Of a DNA stretch of 64,000 nucleotides, positions 26,299 through 34,357 are shown piece by piece (within the stretch, counting starts at the first letter, position 1; every line of letters begins with the position of its first letter). The translations under genes were made by a program, and so were the position numbers. The notes beneath the pieces are model-generated. The model did not search any database, was not told the origin of the DNA, and saw only the letters and a program-made list of their open reading frames with translations. Origin of the DNA: Streptomyces wuyuanensis (GTDB lineage Bacteria; Actinomycetota; Actinomycetes; Streptomycetales; Streptomycetaceae); NCBI RefSeq assembly GCF_900103455.1, contig NZ_FNHI01000024.1, positions 62,001 through 126,000 of the forward strand, read 5' to 3'.

Positions 26299-27959
26299 GC
26301 CGTGGCGTCCGCGGGCAGGACGGCGAAACCGTCGTTCACCGCGACCGGCGCACTGGCCAGCAGGAGCGCGCCGGGTGCGGGGAGGCGGACCGGCGCGCCC
26401 GTGGTGTTGGTGGTGCAGACGAACCCTTCGCGGGACAGGGCCAGGACGCCGTCAGGTGCGTCCAGCCATGTCACCGCTTCACCCGCGCCCAGGCCCGGGT
26501 GCTCTCGGCGGGCGGCCAGGGCCGCCCGGTACAGCTCCAGGGTGGATCCGGCCACCCCGGTCTGGGCCTCCACGCTCAGCTCGGCCCACTCGGCCGGCTG
26601 CGGGAGCCAGCTGCCGCCGCTGCCGAACCCGTACGACGAACCCTCGCGGGTCCAGGGGATCGGCACCCGGCAGCCGTCGCGGAAGCCGTCCTGCCCCTCC
26701 GCCCGGAAGAAGGACGGGTCCTGGCGCACCTCGTCCGGCAGGTCCGTGACGTCCGGCAGGCCCAGCTCCTCGCCCTGGTACACGTACGCCGATCCGGGCA
26801 GCGCCAGCATCAGCAGCGTGGCGGCCCGGGCCCGGCGCAGACCGAGCTCGCGGTCGCCCTGCTCGCGCAGCTGGGTGCCGAGGCCCGGCGGGTTGCCGAA
26901 GCGGGTGGCGTGCCGGGTGACGTCGTGGTTGGACAGCACCCAGGTGGTGGGCGCCCCGACCGGGCGCATCGCGGCGAGCGAGCCGTCGATGACCTCGCGC
27001 AGCTCCTTCTCGTCCCAGTTGGTGGTGAGGTACTGGAAGTTGAAGGCCTGGTGCATCTCGTCGGGGCGGACGTACAGCGCGGTGCGCTCCACGGTCGGGG
27101 TCCACGCCTCGGCGACGAGGACGCGCTCGCCCTCGTACTCGTCGAGGATCCGCCGCCAGGAGCGGTAGATCTCGTGGACGCCGTCCTGGTCGAAGAACGG
27201 CATGACATCGTTTCCGAGCAGCTTCAGCTGGTCGCCGGAGCCGATGTCGGGCAGTCCGGGTGCCTTGACCAGGCCGTGGGCGACGTCGACGCGGAAGCCG
27301 TCGGCGCCCAGGTCCAGCCAGAAGCGGAGGATCGAGCGGAACTCGTCCTGGACGGCCGGGTGCTCCCAGTTGAAGTCCGGCTGCTCCGGGGCGAAGAGGT
27401 GCAGGTACCACTCGCCGGGGGTGCCGTCCGGGTTCGCCGTCCGGGTCCAGGCCGGGCCGCCGAAGATCGACTCCCAGTCGTTGGGCGGCAGTTCGCCGTC
27501 CGCGCCCTTGCCGGGCCGGAAGTGGAACCGCTCGCGCAGCCGGGAGCCGGGGCCCTCGCGCAGCGCCTGCCGGAACCAGTCGTGCTGGTCCGAGCAGTGG
27601 TTGGGCACGAGGTCGACGATGATGCGCAGGTCCAGGGCGTGCGCGCTGCGGATCAGCGCGTCGGCGTCGTGGAGCGTGCCGAACATCGGGTCGATGGCGC
27701 GGTAGTCGGCGACGTCGTAGCCGGCGTCGGCCTGTGGGGAGGCGTAGAACGGGCTGAGCCAGACCGCGTCGACGCCGAGCTCCTTGAGGTACGGGAGCCG
27801 GCTGCGTATCCCGGCGAGATCGCCCATGCCGTCGCCGTTGCCGTCGGCGAAGCTGCGCGGATAGACCTGGTAGATCACCGCGTCCCGCCACCATGGCGCA
27901 GGCTCGGCACGGTGGCCGGACGTCGTCGCGGTGGCGGGGGCAGCGAGGTGCTGGGTCAT
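26283..27959 (-). CDS. aglA: Alpha-glucosidase, GH13 (first copy)
   Basis: This 558-residue cytoplasmic exo-enzyme releases glucose from maltose and maltodextrins after import. GH13 motifs are YQVYPRSFADGNGDG near residue 30, DLVPNHCSDQH (region I), DGFRVDVAHG (nucleophile Asp), VLVAEAW (acid Glu) and VLSNHDV (Asp). The ATG at 27959 is preceded by AGGGATGAA. It is fourth in the malE-malF-malG-agl-lacI series, 49 bp after malG. A 224-bp part of its coding sequence (26521-26744) is identical to the second glucosidase gene at 32674-32897. Between that block and the C-terminus the copies diverge. Oligo-1,6-glucosidase activity is an alternative. Confidence 0.92.
   Translation of the reverse strand: MTQHLAAPATATTSGHRAEPAPWWRDAVIYQVYPRSFADGNGDGMGDLAGIRSRLPYLKELGVDAVWLSPFYASPQADAGYDVADYRAIDPMFGTLHDADALIRSAHALDLRIIVDLVPNHCSDQHDWFRQALREGPGSRLRERFHFRPGKGADGELPPNDWESIFGGPAWTRTANPDGTPGEWYLHLFAPEQPDFNWEHPAVQDEFRSILRFWLDLGADGFRVDVAHGLVKAPGLPDIGSGDQLKLLGNDVMPFFDQDGVHEIYRSWRRILDEYEGERVLVAEAWTPTVERTALYVRPDEMHQAFNFQYLTTNWDEKELREVIDGSLAAMRPVGAPTTWVLSNHDVTRHATRFGNPPGLGTQLREQGDRELGLRRARAATLLMLALPGSAYVYQGEELGLPDVTDLPDEVRQDPSFFRAEGQDGFRDGCRVPIPWTREGSSYGFGSGGSWLPQPAEWAELSVEAQTGVAGSTLELYRAALAARREHPGLGAGEAVTWLDAPDGVLALSREGFVCTTNTTGAPVRLPAPGALLLASAPVAVNDGFAVLPADATAWWTV
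26521..26744 (-). repeat. 224-bp inverted repeat, copy 1 (in first alpha-glucosidase gene)
   Basis: I compared this segment base by base with 32674-32897 on the plus strand and found no difference over 224 bp, including silent positions. Both ends stop abruptly at mismatches. The copies lie in opposite orientation and enclose malG, malF and malE. Confidence 0.93.
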
Positions 27960-28008
27960 TTCATCCCTGGGATGGTGGTGGTTGGGGGGAACGTACGGCA
28001 CGTGCGGG

Positions 28009-28869
28009 TCAGCCCTTGACTGCGCCCGCCGACACGCCCGTGACCAGATGGCGCTGTGCGAAGAGGAAGACGATCGCGGCCGGGATCGCGATGAGCACGG
28101 AGGCCGCGGTCATCGGGCCCCACTGGGCGCCGTACTGGTTGACGAACTTCTGCAGTCCGCCCGCGAGGGTCAGGTTCTCGTCGCCGACCATGAAGGCCGA
28201 GGCGTACGCGACCTCGCCCCAGGCGGTGATGAACGAGTAGAAGGCCGTGACCGCGATGCCGGGCTTGGCGAGGGGCAGGATGAGCCGCCAGAAGGTGCCG
28301 AACGGGGTGAGCCCGTCGACCTGGCCCGACTCGTCGATCTCGCGCGGGATGGTGTCGAAGAAGCCCTTCATCATCCAGGCGCAGAAGGGCACCGCGATGG
28401 TGAGGTACGTGATGACGAGGCCGGCCGGCTCGTTGAGCAGGCCCAGGTTCGACATGATGTTGTAGATCGGCACGATCAGGACCGCGACCGGGAACATCTG
28501 GGTGATCAGCAGCGTCCACATCAGGCCCCGCTTGCCGGGGAAGCGGAAGCGGCTGACGGCGTAGCCGGTGGTGGCGGCCACGAAGACGCCGAGGACCGTG
28601 GTGAGGCCGGCGACGAGCAGCGAGTTGCCGAACCAGGTCAGGAACTCGGTGTCCTCCAGCAGCTTCGTGTAGTTCTCGAGCGTCGTCTCCTTCACGAAGT
28701 CCGTGGTGGTCGCGTAGCTCGCCGGCTTCAGCGAGGTCAGCAGCACCCACAGCACCGGGAAGACGGCGATCACGGAGGCGACGAGCAGCGTGAGGTGCAG
28801 CGCGGCCGAGGCCAGCGGCGAGCGGCGGCCCCGCGCCGGGGCGTTCGCCGGGATGTTGGTCGTGGTCAC
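28009..28869 (-). CDS. malG: Maltose/maltodextrin ABC transporter permease MalG
   Basis: This 286-residue inner membrane permease has six hydrophobic helices, the first at about residues 20-45 (SAALHLTLLVASVIAVFPVLWVLL). The cytoplasmic EAA loop reads EIDESGQVDGLTPFGTFW and then LILPLAKPG, where the ATPase docks. A GTG start at 28869 overlaps the malF stop by 4 bp (GTGA). It forms the transmembrane pore with MalF. No ATPase gene accompanies the operon; in Streptomyces the shared ATPase MsiK serves maltose import. Confidence 0.95.
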   Translation of the reverse strand: MTTTNIPANAPARGRRSPLASAALHLTLLVASVIAVFPVLWVLLTSLKPASYATTTDFVKETTLENYTKLLEDTEFLTWFGNSLLVAGLTTVLGVFVAATTGYAVSRFRFPGKRGLMWTLLITQMFPVAVLIVPIYNIMSNLGLLNEPAGLVITYLTIAVPFCAWMMKGFFDTIPREIDESGQVDGLTPFGTFWRLILPLAKPGIAVTAFYSFITAWGEVAYASAFMVGDENLTLAGGLQKFVNQYGAQWGPMTAASVLIAIPAAIVFLFAQRHLVTGVSAGAVKG

Positions 28870-29879
28870 CAGGTTTCTCCCTGCTTGCGGAGGACGCGCT
28901 GGTAGACAGCGGCGAAGACCATCAGGAGGACGAGGATCAGCACGCCCCAGGTGGAGGACTGGGCGAAGTCGCGCGGACTGATCTCGAACGAGAACTTGTA
29001 CGCCTGGGTGACGAGGATCTGCGTGGCCTCACCGGGACCGCCCCGGGTGAGCAGGAAGATCACCGGGAACATGTTGAAGGTCCAGATGGTGCTCAGCAGG
29101 ACGACGGTGGTGGACACCGACCGCAGCCCGGGCATGGTGATGTTGCGGAACCGCTGCCAGGCGTTGGCGCCGTCCATCTCGGCGGCCTCGTACAGCTCGC
29201 CGGGGATGGACTGCAGTCCGCCGAGCAGGGCGACCATCATGAACGGGACGCCGAGCCAGACGTTGACGGCGATCACCGAGAACTTGGCCCAGGTCGGGTC
29301 GTTCAGCCACGGCACCGCGTCGATGCCGCCGCCTGCGAGGAGCTTGTTGAGCAGGCCGTTGTCCTCGTTGTAGAGGAAGCGCCAGGCGAAGACGGAGACG
29401 AAGCCGGGCACGGCCCACGGCAGGATCAGCATCATCCGGTAGAACGACCGGCCGGCGATCCTGCGGTTGAGGATGTTGGCGAGGGCGAGGCCCAGACCGA
29501 AGGTGACGGCCACGCAGGAGACCGTCCACACCAGCGTCCACCCGAGCGTGCCCAGGAACTGACTGCCGGTGAGCGCGTCGGTGTAGTTGTCGAGCCCGAC
29601 GAATTCGTACGTCGCGGGGAGGTGGTTCACCCCGATCGACCGCTCGACGTTGCGCTCGTTGGCGTTCGTCAGCGACAGGTAGACGCCGCGGACGAGCGGA
29701 TAGCCGATGATCACCCCGATCACGATCACCACGGGGGCGACCATGGTCCAGGCGTACCAGTGCGTGGAGAGGGCGCGGCGGAACCTGCCGGGCGCGCCTG
29801 CGGTGTCGCGGCGACGGCCGCGGGCCCTTCCGGGCTCCGCGGCCTTCGCCACCGACTGGCCGCTGGTGTGGACAGCCAT
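28866..29879 (-). CDS. malF: Maltose/maltodextrin ABC transporter permease MalF
   Basis: This 337-residue permease has a ~40-residue basic cytoplasmic tail, then six helices starting at WTMVAPVVIVIGVIIGYPLV. The first periplasmic loop is moderate (EFVGLDNYTDAL) rather than the very long loop of E. coli MalF, as is usual in Gram-positives. The EAA loop is EAAEMDGANAWQRFRNITMP. The start at 29879 lies 20 bp after the malE stop. It pairs with MalG. Confidence 0.95.
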   Translation of the reverse strand: MAVHTSGQSVAKAAEPGRARGRRRDTAGAPGRFRRALSTHWYAWTMVAPVVIVIGVIIGYPLVRGVYLSLTNANERNVERSIGVNHLPATYEFVGLDNYTDALTGSQFLGTLGWTLVWTVSCVAVTFGLGLALANILNRRIAGRSFYRMMLILPWAVPGFVSVFAWRFLYNEDNGLLNKLLAGGGIDAVPWLNDPTWAKFSVIAVNVWLGVPFMMVALLGGLQSIPGELYEAAEMDGANAWQRFRNITMPGLRSVSTTVVLLSTIWTFNMFPVIFLLTRGGPGEATQILVTQAYKFSFEISPRDFAQSSTWGVLILVLLMVFAAVYQRVLRKQGETW

Positions 29880-29899
29880 CAGTCGGGGTTCCTCTTCCC

Positions 29900-31171
29900 T
29901 TACTTCCAGTCCTTGAGGAGCTTGCGGTAGGCGTCGCCCGCCGACTTGGCTCCCTTCTCCGGGGTGGTCTGGCCGGTGAGGACCTTGGTGTACTCGGTCA
30001 CGAGCGGGGCGAAGAGGCTGCCGCCTTCGGGGATCCAGGGGCGCTCGACGGCCTTGTCGACGACCGGCTTGAAGAAGGCGACCATCTCGTTGCCGGAGAC
30101 GCTCGGCTTGTTGTAGACGGCGGAGCGGGTCGGGAGGAGGCTGAGCTCCTTGGCGACCGTGGTCTGGGACTCGGCCGAGGTCATGTACTCGACGAAGGCG
30201 TAGGAGGCCTCGAGGTTCTTGGAGCCGGCGTAGACGGCGAGGTTGTGGCCGCCCTGCGGGGCGCCCTGGCCGTCGGAGCCCGCCGGGACCGGGACGATGC
30301 CCAGGTTGGACTTGTCCTTGAACTCCTTGCCGGCGTAGGTGTCGGTGACCGCCCACGGGCCGTTGATCATCATGGCGACCTTGCCTTCCTTGAAGGCGGT
30401 CTGCATGTTGTTCCAGCCGTCGGTGGCGTCGGTCTTCGCGGCGCCGGAGTCGACGAGGTCCTTGACGACCTTCATGGCCTTGACGCCGGCCGGGTTGTCG
30501 ACGGTGATCTGCTTCTTCTCGGCGTCGACCAGGTTGCCGCCCTCGCCGTAGAGGAAGGACAGGAACCAGTACGCGTCGTCGCCGCGCAGGTAGAGGCCGG
30601 TCTTGCCGGTCTTGTCCTTGATCTTCTTGGAGACGGTCTTCAGCTCGGCGATCGAGGACGGCGGCTGGACACCGGCCTCCTCGAAGATCTTCTTGTTGTA
30701 GAAGATGCCCATGGAGTCGATGACCTGCGGGACGGCGTAGGTCTTGTCGTTGTACTTCGTGGAGGCGGCGGCCTGCGGCAGGAAGTCCTTGTCCTCCTTG
30801 AGGGCCGAGGTGCCGTCCAGCGGGGCGAGGTAGCCGAGGTCGGCGAACTCGGGGGTCCAGGCCACCTCGGAACGGATCACGTCGGGGGCGCCGGAGCCGG
30901 ACTGGGCGGCGTTCTTGAACTTGTTCTGCGCCTCACCGAAGGGCACGTTCACATAGTTGATCTTGACGTCGGGGTGCAGCTTGGTGAAGCCCTCGGCGAG
31001 CTTCTTGAAGACCTTGTCCTCGCTGCCGACGGTCGACGTGTCCCACCAGGTGACCGTCCCCGACAGCTTGCCCGAGGCGCTCTTGCCGCTCTCGGCGTCG
31101 TCCCCGCCGCACGCGGTCGCCGTGAGCGCCAGGCTCGCGACCAGAGCGGTGGCCGCTATGCCACGTCGCAT
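29900..31171 (-). CDS. malE: Maltose/maltodextrin-binding lipoprotein MalE
   Basis: This 423-residue extracellular solute-binding protein is anchored by a lipobox, LTATAC with Cys21, and has the family-1 fold. Landmarks include VTWWDTS, FGEAQNKFKNAAQSGSGAPD, YAVPQVIDSMGIFYNKKIFE, NGPWAVTDTY and VERPWIPEG. It delivers maltose and longer maltodextrins to MalFG. The gene uses a TAA stop, rare in this genome. It leads the five-gene operon malE-malF-malG-agl-lacI, and its 320-bp upstream region is divergent to the second glucosidase gene. Confidence 0.96.
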   Translation of the reverse strand: MRRGIAATALVASLALTATACGGDDAESGKSASGKLSGTVTWWDTSTVGSEDKVFKKLAEGFTKLHPDVKINYVNVPFGEAQNKFKNAAQSGSGAPDVIRSEVAWTPEFADLGYLAPLDGTSALKEDKDFLPQAAASTKYNDKTYAVPQVIDSMGIFYNKKIFEEAGVQPPSSIAELKTVSKKIKDKTGKTGLYLRGDDAYWFLSFLYGEGGNLVDAEKKQITVDNPAGVKAMKVVKDLVDSGAAKTDATDGWNNMQTAFKEGKVAMMINGPWAVTDTYAGKEFKDKSNLGIVPVPAGSDGQGAPQGGHNLAVYAGSKNLEASYAFVEYMTSAESQTTVAKELSLLPTRSAVYNKPSVSGNEMVAFFKPVVDKAVERPWIPEGGSLFAPLVTEYTKVLTGQTTPEKGAKSAGDAYRKLLKDWK

Positions 31172-31253
31172 GTGAACTCCTTCAACCTGGGCCGCTCCAT
31201 CACGGCGCCGATTCGGTCAGGAACGTAACAAGCTTGAAAGAAGACCGAAAGAC

Positions 31254-31274
31254 CTTGCGAGAGATTTCCGCAAG
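31254..31274. promoter_or_regulatory. Candidate MalR operator proximal to malE
   Basis: CTTGC and GCAAG form an inverted repeat with an 11-bp spacer (GAGAGATTTCC), 83 bp upstream of malE. Half-sites agree with the CTTGCAG-like targets of Streptomyces MalR/Reg1. Assignment is inference. Confidence 0.55.
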
Positions 31275-31380
31275 CAGCCGGGATCGTTACATCCGCGTGT
31301 CCTCACAGTTGCCGTTGTGCGCCTTGCCAACTGCGACTGACCCCGCTCCAGCGCTTCCGTGCGCCCGCGCAACCGCTTCC

Positions 31381-31392
31381 GCAAGAGATTGC
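31381..31392. promoter_or_regulatory. Candidate MalR operator proximal to the second glucosidase gene
   Basis: GCAA-GAGA-TTGC is a perfect inverted repeat, followed at once by AGCG so that TTGCAG is formed. It shares the core AGAGATT with the malE-proximal site and lies 100 bp before the glucosidase start. Confidence 0.55.
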
Positions 31393-31491
31393 AGCGCTGT
31401 TACCTTCGACATAGGTCGGTGTTGAACCGGAAGGTCCCGAAGATCCACGGAACATCCGGAACATCCAGAAACAGCATCCGAAGGAGCGCCC

Positions 31492-33135
31492 ATGACGCAG
31501 GAGCTCGGCACGACCACCACGCCGCGGGCCGGCACGGTCGCCCCGGCGAGGCGCCCGGACCCGGCCGGGGACTGGTGGCGGAGCGCCGTGATCTACCAGG
31601 TGTACGTCCGCTCCTTCGCCGACGGGGACGGCGACGGCATCGGCGACCTGCGCGGCATCCGCGACCGGCTCCCCCACCTCGCCGGGCTCGGCGTGGACGC
31701 GGTCTGGCTGACTCCCTTCTACGCCTCGCCGCAGGCGGACGGCGGCTACGACGTCTCCGACTACCGGGCCGTGGATCCCCTCTTCGGCGCCCTCGACGAC
31801 GCCGACGACCTCGTCCGGGAGGCCCACCGACTGGGGCTGCGGGTGATCGTCGACATCGTGCCGAACCACACCTCCGACCAGCACGCCTGGTTCCGCTCCG
31901 CGCTGGCGGGCGGACCGGAACGCGCGTACTACCACTTCCGGCCCGGCAAGGGCGCGGACGGCGAACTGCCGCCCAACGACTGGGAGTCGGTCTTCGGCGG
32001 CCCCGCCTGGACCCGGACGACGCACCCCGACGGCACCCCCGGAGACTGGTACCTCCACCTCTTCGCCCCCGAGCAGCCCGACCTGGACTGGGAGCACCCC
32101 GCGGTGCGCGAGGAGTTCGACGCGGTCCTGCGCTTCTGGCTGGACCTGGGCGTCGACGGCTTCCGGATCGACGTCGCCCACGGGATGGTCAAGGCGGCCG
32201 GGCTGCCCGACATCGGCGCCCGTGAGCAGGCCAAGATGATCGGCGCCCAGGTGCTGCCCTTCTTCGACCAGGACGGCGTCCACGAGATCCACCGCTCCTG
32301 GCGGCGGCTGCTGGACGGCTACGGCGGCGAGCGCATCGGCGTCGCCGAGGCCTGGGCACCGAGCCCGGAGCGGCTCGCGCTGTACGTGCGCCCCGACGAA
32401 CTGCACCAGGCGTTCAACTTCCAGTTCCTGCGCTGCCCCTGGGACCCGGAGCGGATGCGGGAGGTCGCCGAGGCCTCGCTGGCGGCGACCGCGTCCGTGG
32501 GCGCGCCCACCACCTGGGTGCTGTCCAACCACGACGTGCCCCGGCACACCACGCGCTACGGCGGCGGGCAGGTCGGCCTGCGCCGGGCCCGGGCCGCCGC
32601 GCTGCTGATGCTGGCCCTGCCCGGTTCCGTGTACGTCTACCAGGGCGAGGAGCTGGGCCTTCCCGAGGTCCTCGACCTGCCGGACGAGGTGCGCCAGGAC
32701 CCGTCCTTCTTCCGGGCGGAGGGGCAGGACGGCTTCCGCGACGGCTGCCGGGTGCCGATCCCCTGGACCCGCGAGGGTTCGTCGTACGGGTTCGGCAGCG
32801 GCGGCAGCTGGCTCCCGCAGCCGGCCGAGTGGGCCGAGCTGAGCGTGGAGGCCCAGACCGGGGTGGCCGGATCCACCCTGGAGCTGTACCGGGCGGCGCT
32901 CGCGGTGCGGCGCGAGCACCCCGGGCTCGGCGCCGGCACGGGCGTGACCTGGCTCGACGCTCCCGAGGGGGTGCTGGCCTTCGCCCGTGACGGGTTCGTC
33001 TGCACGACGAACACGCGCGGCACGGACGTGGAGCTCCCCGCTCCCGGGAGCCCTCTGCTGTCCTCCGCGACCCCCGAGTTCAGCGGCGGGACGGTCCGGC
33101 TTCCCGCCGACTCGACCGTCTGGTGGGCAATCTGA
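31492..33135 (+). CDS. Alpha-glucosidase, GH13 (second copy)
   Basis: This 547-residue cytoplasmic alpha-glucosidase is closely related to the one at 26283-27959. It has the same motifs: YQVYVRSFADGDGDG, DIVPNHTSDQH, DGFRIDVAHG, IGVAEAW and LSNHDV. It lacks about eight residues found in the first copy before the GLRRARAA helix. AAGGAGCGCCC precedes the ATG at 31492. It is divergent from malE and is followed after 25 bp by malR. Functional difference from the first copy, for example in chain length or alpha-1,6 preference, cannot be read from sequence. Confidence 0.93.
   Translation: MTQELGTTTTPRAGTVAPARRPDPAGDWWRSAVIYQVYVRSFADGDGDGIGDLRGIRDRLPHLAGLGVDAVWLTPFYASPQADGGYDVSDYRAVDPLFGALDDADDLVREAHRLGLRVIVDIVPNHTSDQHAWFRSALAGGPERAYYHFRPGKGADGELPPNDWESVFGGPAWTRTTHPDGTPGDWYLHLFAPEQPDLDWEHPAVREEFDAVLRFWLDLGVDGFRIDVAHGMVKAAGLPDIGAREQAKMIGAQVLPFFDQDGVHEIHRSWRRLLDGYGGERIGVAEAWAPSPERLALYVRPDELHQAFNFQFLRCPWDPERMREVAEASLAATASVGAPTTWVLSNHDVPRHTTRYGGGQVGLRRARAAALLMLALPGSVYVYQGEELGLPEVLDLPDEVRQDPSFFRAEGQDGFRDGCRVPIPWTREGSSYGFGSGGSWLPQPAEWAELSVEAQTGVAGSTLELYRAALAVRREHPGLGAGTGVTWLDAPEGVLAFARDGFVCTTNTRGTDVELPAPGSPLLSSATPEFSGGTVRLPADSTVWWAI
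32674..32897 (+). repeat. 224-bp inverted repeat, copy 2 (in second alpha-glucosidase gene)
   Basis: Identical to the reverse complement of 26521-26744 over 224 bp. It encodes the DLPDEVRQDPSFFRAEGQ to LELYRAA region of the protein. Flanking sequence drops to ordinary paralogue-level similarity on both sides. Confidence 0.93.
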
Positions 33136-33160
33136 CATGCGACCGGTACAGTCCAATCCC

Positions 33161-34192
33161 ATGACCGCACGGCTTGCCGACATCGCAGCCCAGGCGGGGG
33201 TCAGCGAGGCGACGGTCAGCCGGGTGCTGAACGGCAAGCCAGGCGTTGCCTCGACCACCCGCGAATCAGTGCTCGCCGCACTCGACGTCCTCGGCTACGA
33301 GCGTCCCGTGAAGCTGCGCCGCCGCAGCGCCGGGCTCGTCGGACTCATCACGCCCGAGCTGGAGAACCCCATATTCCCGGCCCTGGCCCAGGTCATCGGA
33401 CAGGCGCTGACCCGCCAGGGCTACACGCCGGTGCTGGCCACCCAGACACCGGGCGGCTCCACCGAGGACGAACTCACCGAAATGCTGGTGGACCGGGGCG
33501 TCTCGGGCATCATCTTCGTCTCCGGGCTGCACGCCGACACCACGGCGGACATGCAGCGGTACGAGAAGCTCCGCGCCCAGGGCGTCCCCTTCGTCCTCGT
33601 CGACGGCTTCTCCCCGCAGGTGCAGGCGCCCTTCATCTCGCCCGACGACCGCGCGGCGATGCAGCTGGCCGTGACCCATCTCGTCTCCCTCGGGCACACC
33701 CGGATCGGACTGGCCCTGGGGCCGCGCCGCTTCGTGCCGGTCCTGCGGAAGATAGAGGGCTTCGTCAAGGCCGTGCACGACCAGCTCGGCCTGAGCGAGC
33801 AGCAGATCGAGTCCGAGCTGGTCCAGCACTCCCTCTACACCCTGGAAGGCGGCCAGGCCGCGGCGTCCGCGCTGATGGACCGGGGCTGCACGGCCGTGGT
33901 GTGCGCGAGCGACATGATGGCGCTCGGCGCGATCCGGGCCGCGCGGCAGCGGGGGCTGGAGGTGCCCGACGACATCTCGGTCGTCGGCTTCGACGACTCC
34001 CCGCTCATCGCCTTCACCGATCCGCCGCTGACGACGGTCCGCAAGCCCGTCCCCGCGATGGGCCAGGCGGCGGTCCGCACGCTGCTGGAGGAGATCGGCG
34101 GAACGCCCGCGCCCCACAGCGAGTTCGTCTTCATGCCGGAACTGGTCGTCCGCGGCTCGACCGCGGCGGGCCCTTTGCACGGTTCGCCCTGA
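33161..34192 (+). CDS. malR: LacI-family maltose regulator MalR
   Basis: This 343-residue repressor of maltose uptake and amylase genes starts MTARLADIAAQAGVSEATVS, the LacI HTH at residues 4-25, as in Streptomyces MalR/Reg1 from memory. The ligand domain has LVGLITPELENPIFPALAQ, GHTRIGLALGPRRFVP, SDMMALGAIRAARQRG and SVVGFDDSPL. TACAGT ends 8 nt before the ATG at 33161 and there is no Shine-Dalgarno, which suggests a leaderless transcript of its own; an in-frame ATG at 33137 adds eight residues and is less likely. The gene follows the second glucosidase by 25 bp. In characterised species malR is usually next to malE; here a glucosidase gene intervenes. Confidence 0.93.
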   Translation: MTARLADIAAQAGVSEATVSRVLNGKPGVASTTRESVLAALDVLGYERPVKLRRRSAGLVGLITPELENPIFPALAQVIGQALTRQGYTPVLATQTPGGSTEDELTEMLVDRGVSGIIFVSGLHADTTADMQRYEKLRAQGVPFVLVDGFSPQVQAPFISPDDRAAMQLAVTHLVSLGHTRIGLALGPRRFVPVLRKIEGFVKAVHDQLGLSEQQIESELVQHSLYTLEGGQAAASALMDRGCTAVVCASDMMALGAIRAARQRGLEVPDDISVVGFDDSPLIAFTDPPLTTVRKPVPAMGQAAVRTLLEEIGGTPAPHSEFVFMPELVVRGSTAAGPLHGSP

Positions 34193-34202
34193 TCCGTCCC
34201 AC

Positions 34203-34226
34203 CCGGTCGGCGGGCCCGCCGACCGG
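34203..34226 (+). terminator. 24-bp perfect palindrome after malR
   Basis: CCGGTCGGCGGG followed immediately by its reverse complement forms a tight GC hairpin 10 bp after the malR stop. Confidence 0.75.
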
Positions 34227-34357
34227 ACTCCCGAATTCCGCGAAATCCCCGGGAAATGCGGGGGCTCCGACTAGTCCTCAGGAGGGACCGGGGCCCCTCC
34301 CGAACCCGACCGAGGGATGATCGGAGCGGCCGCACCCATCTGGCAGACTCTGCTCCT

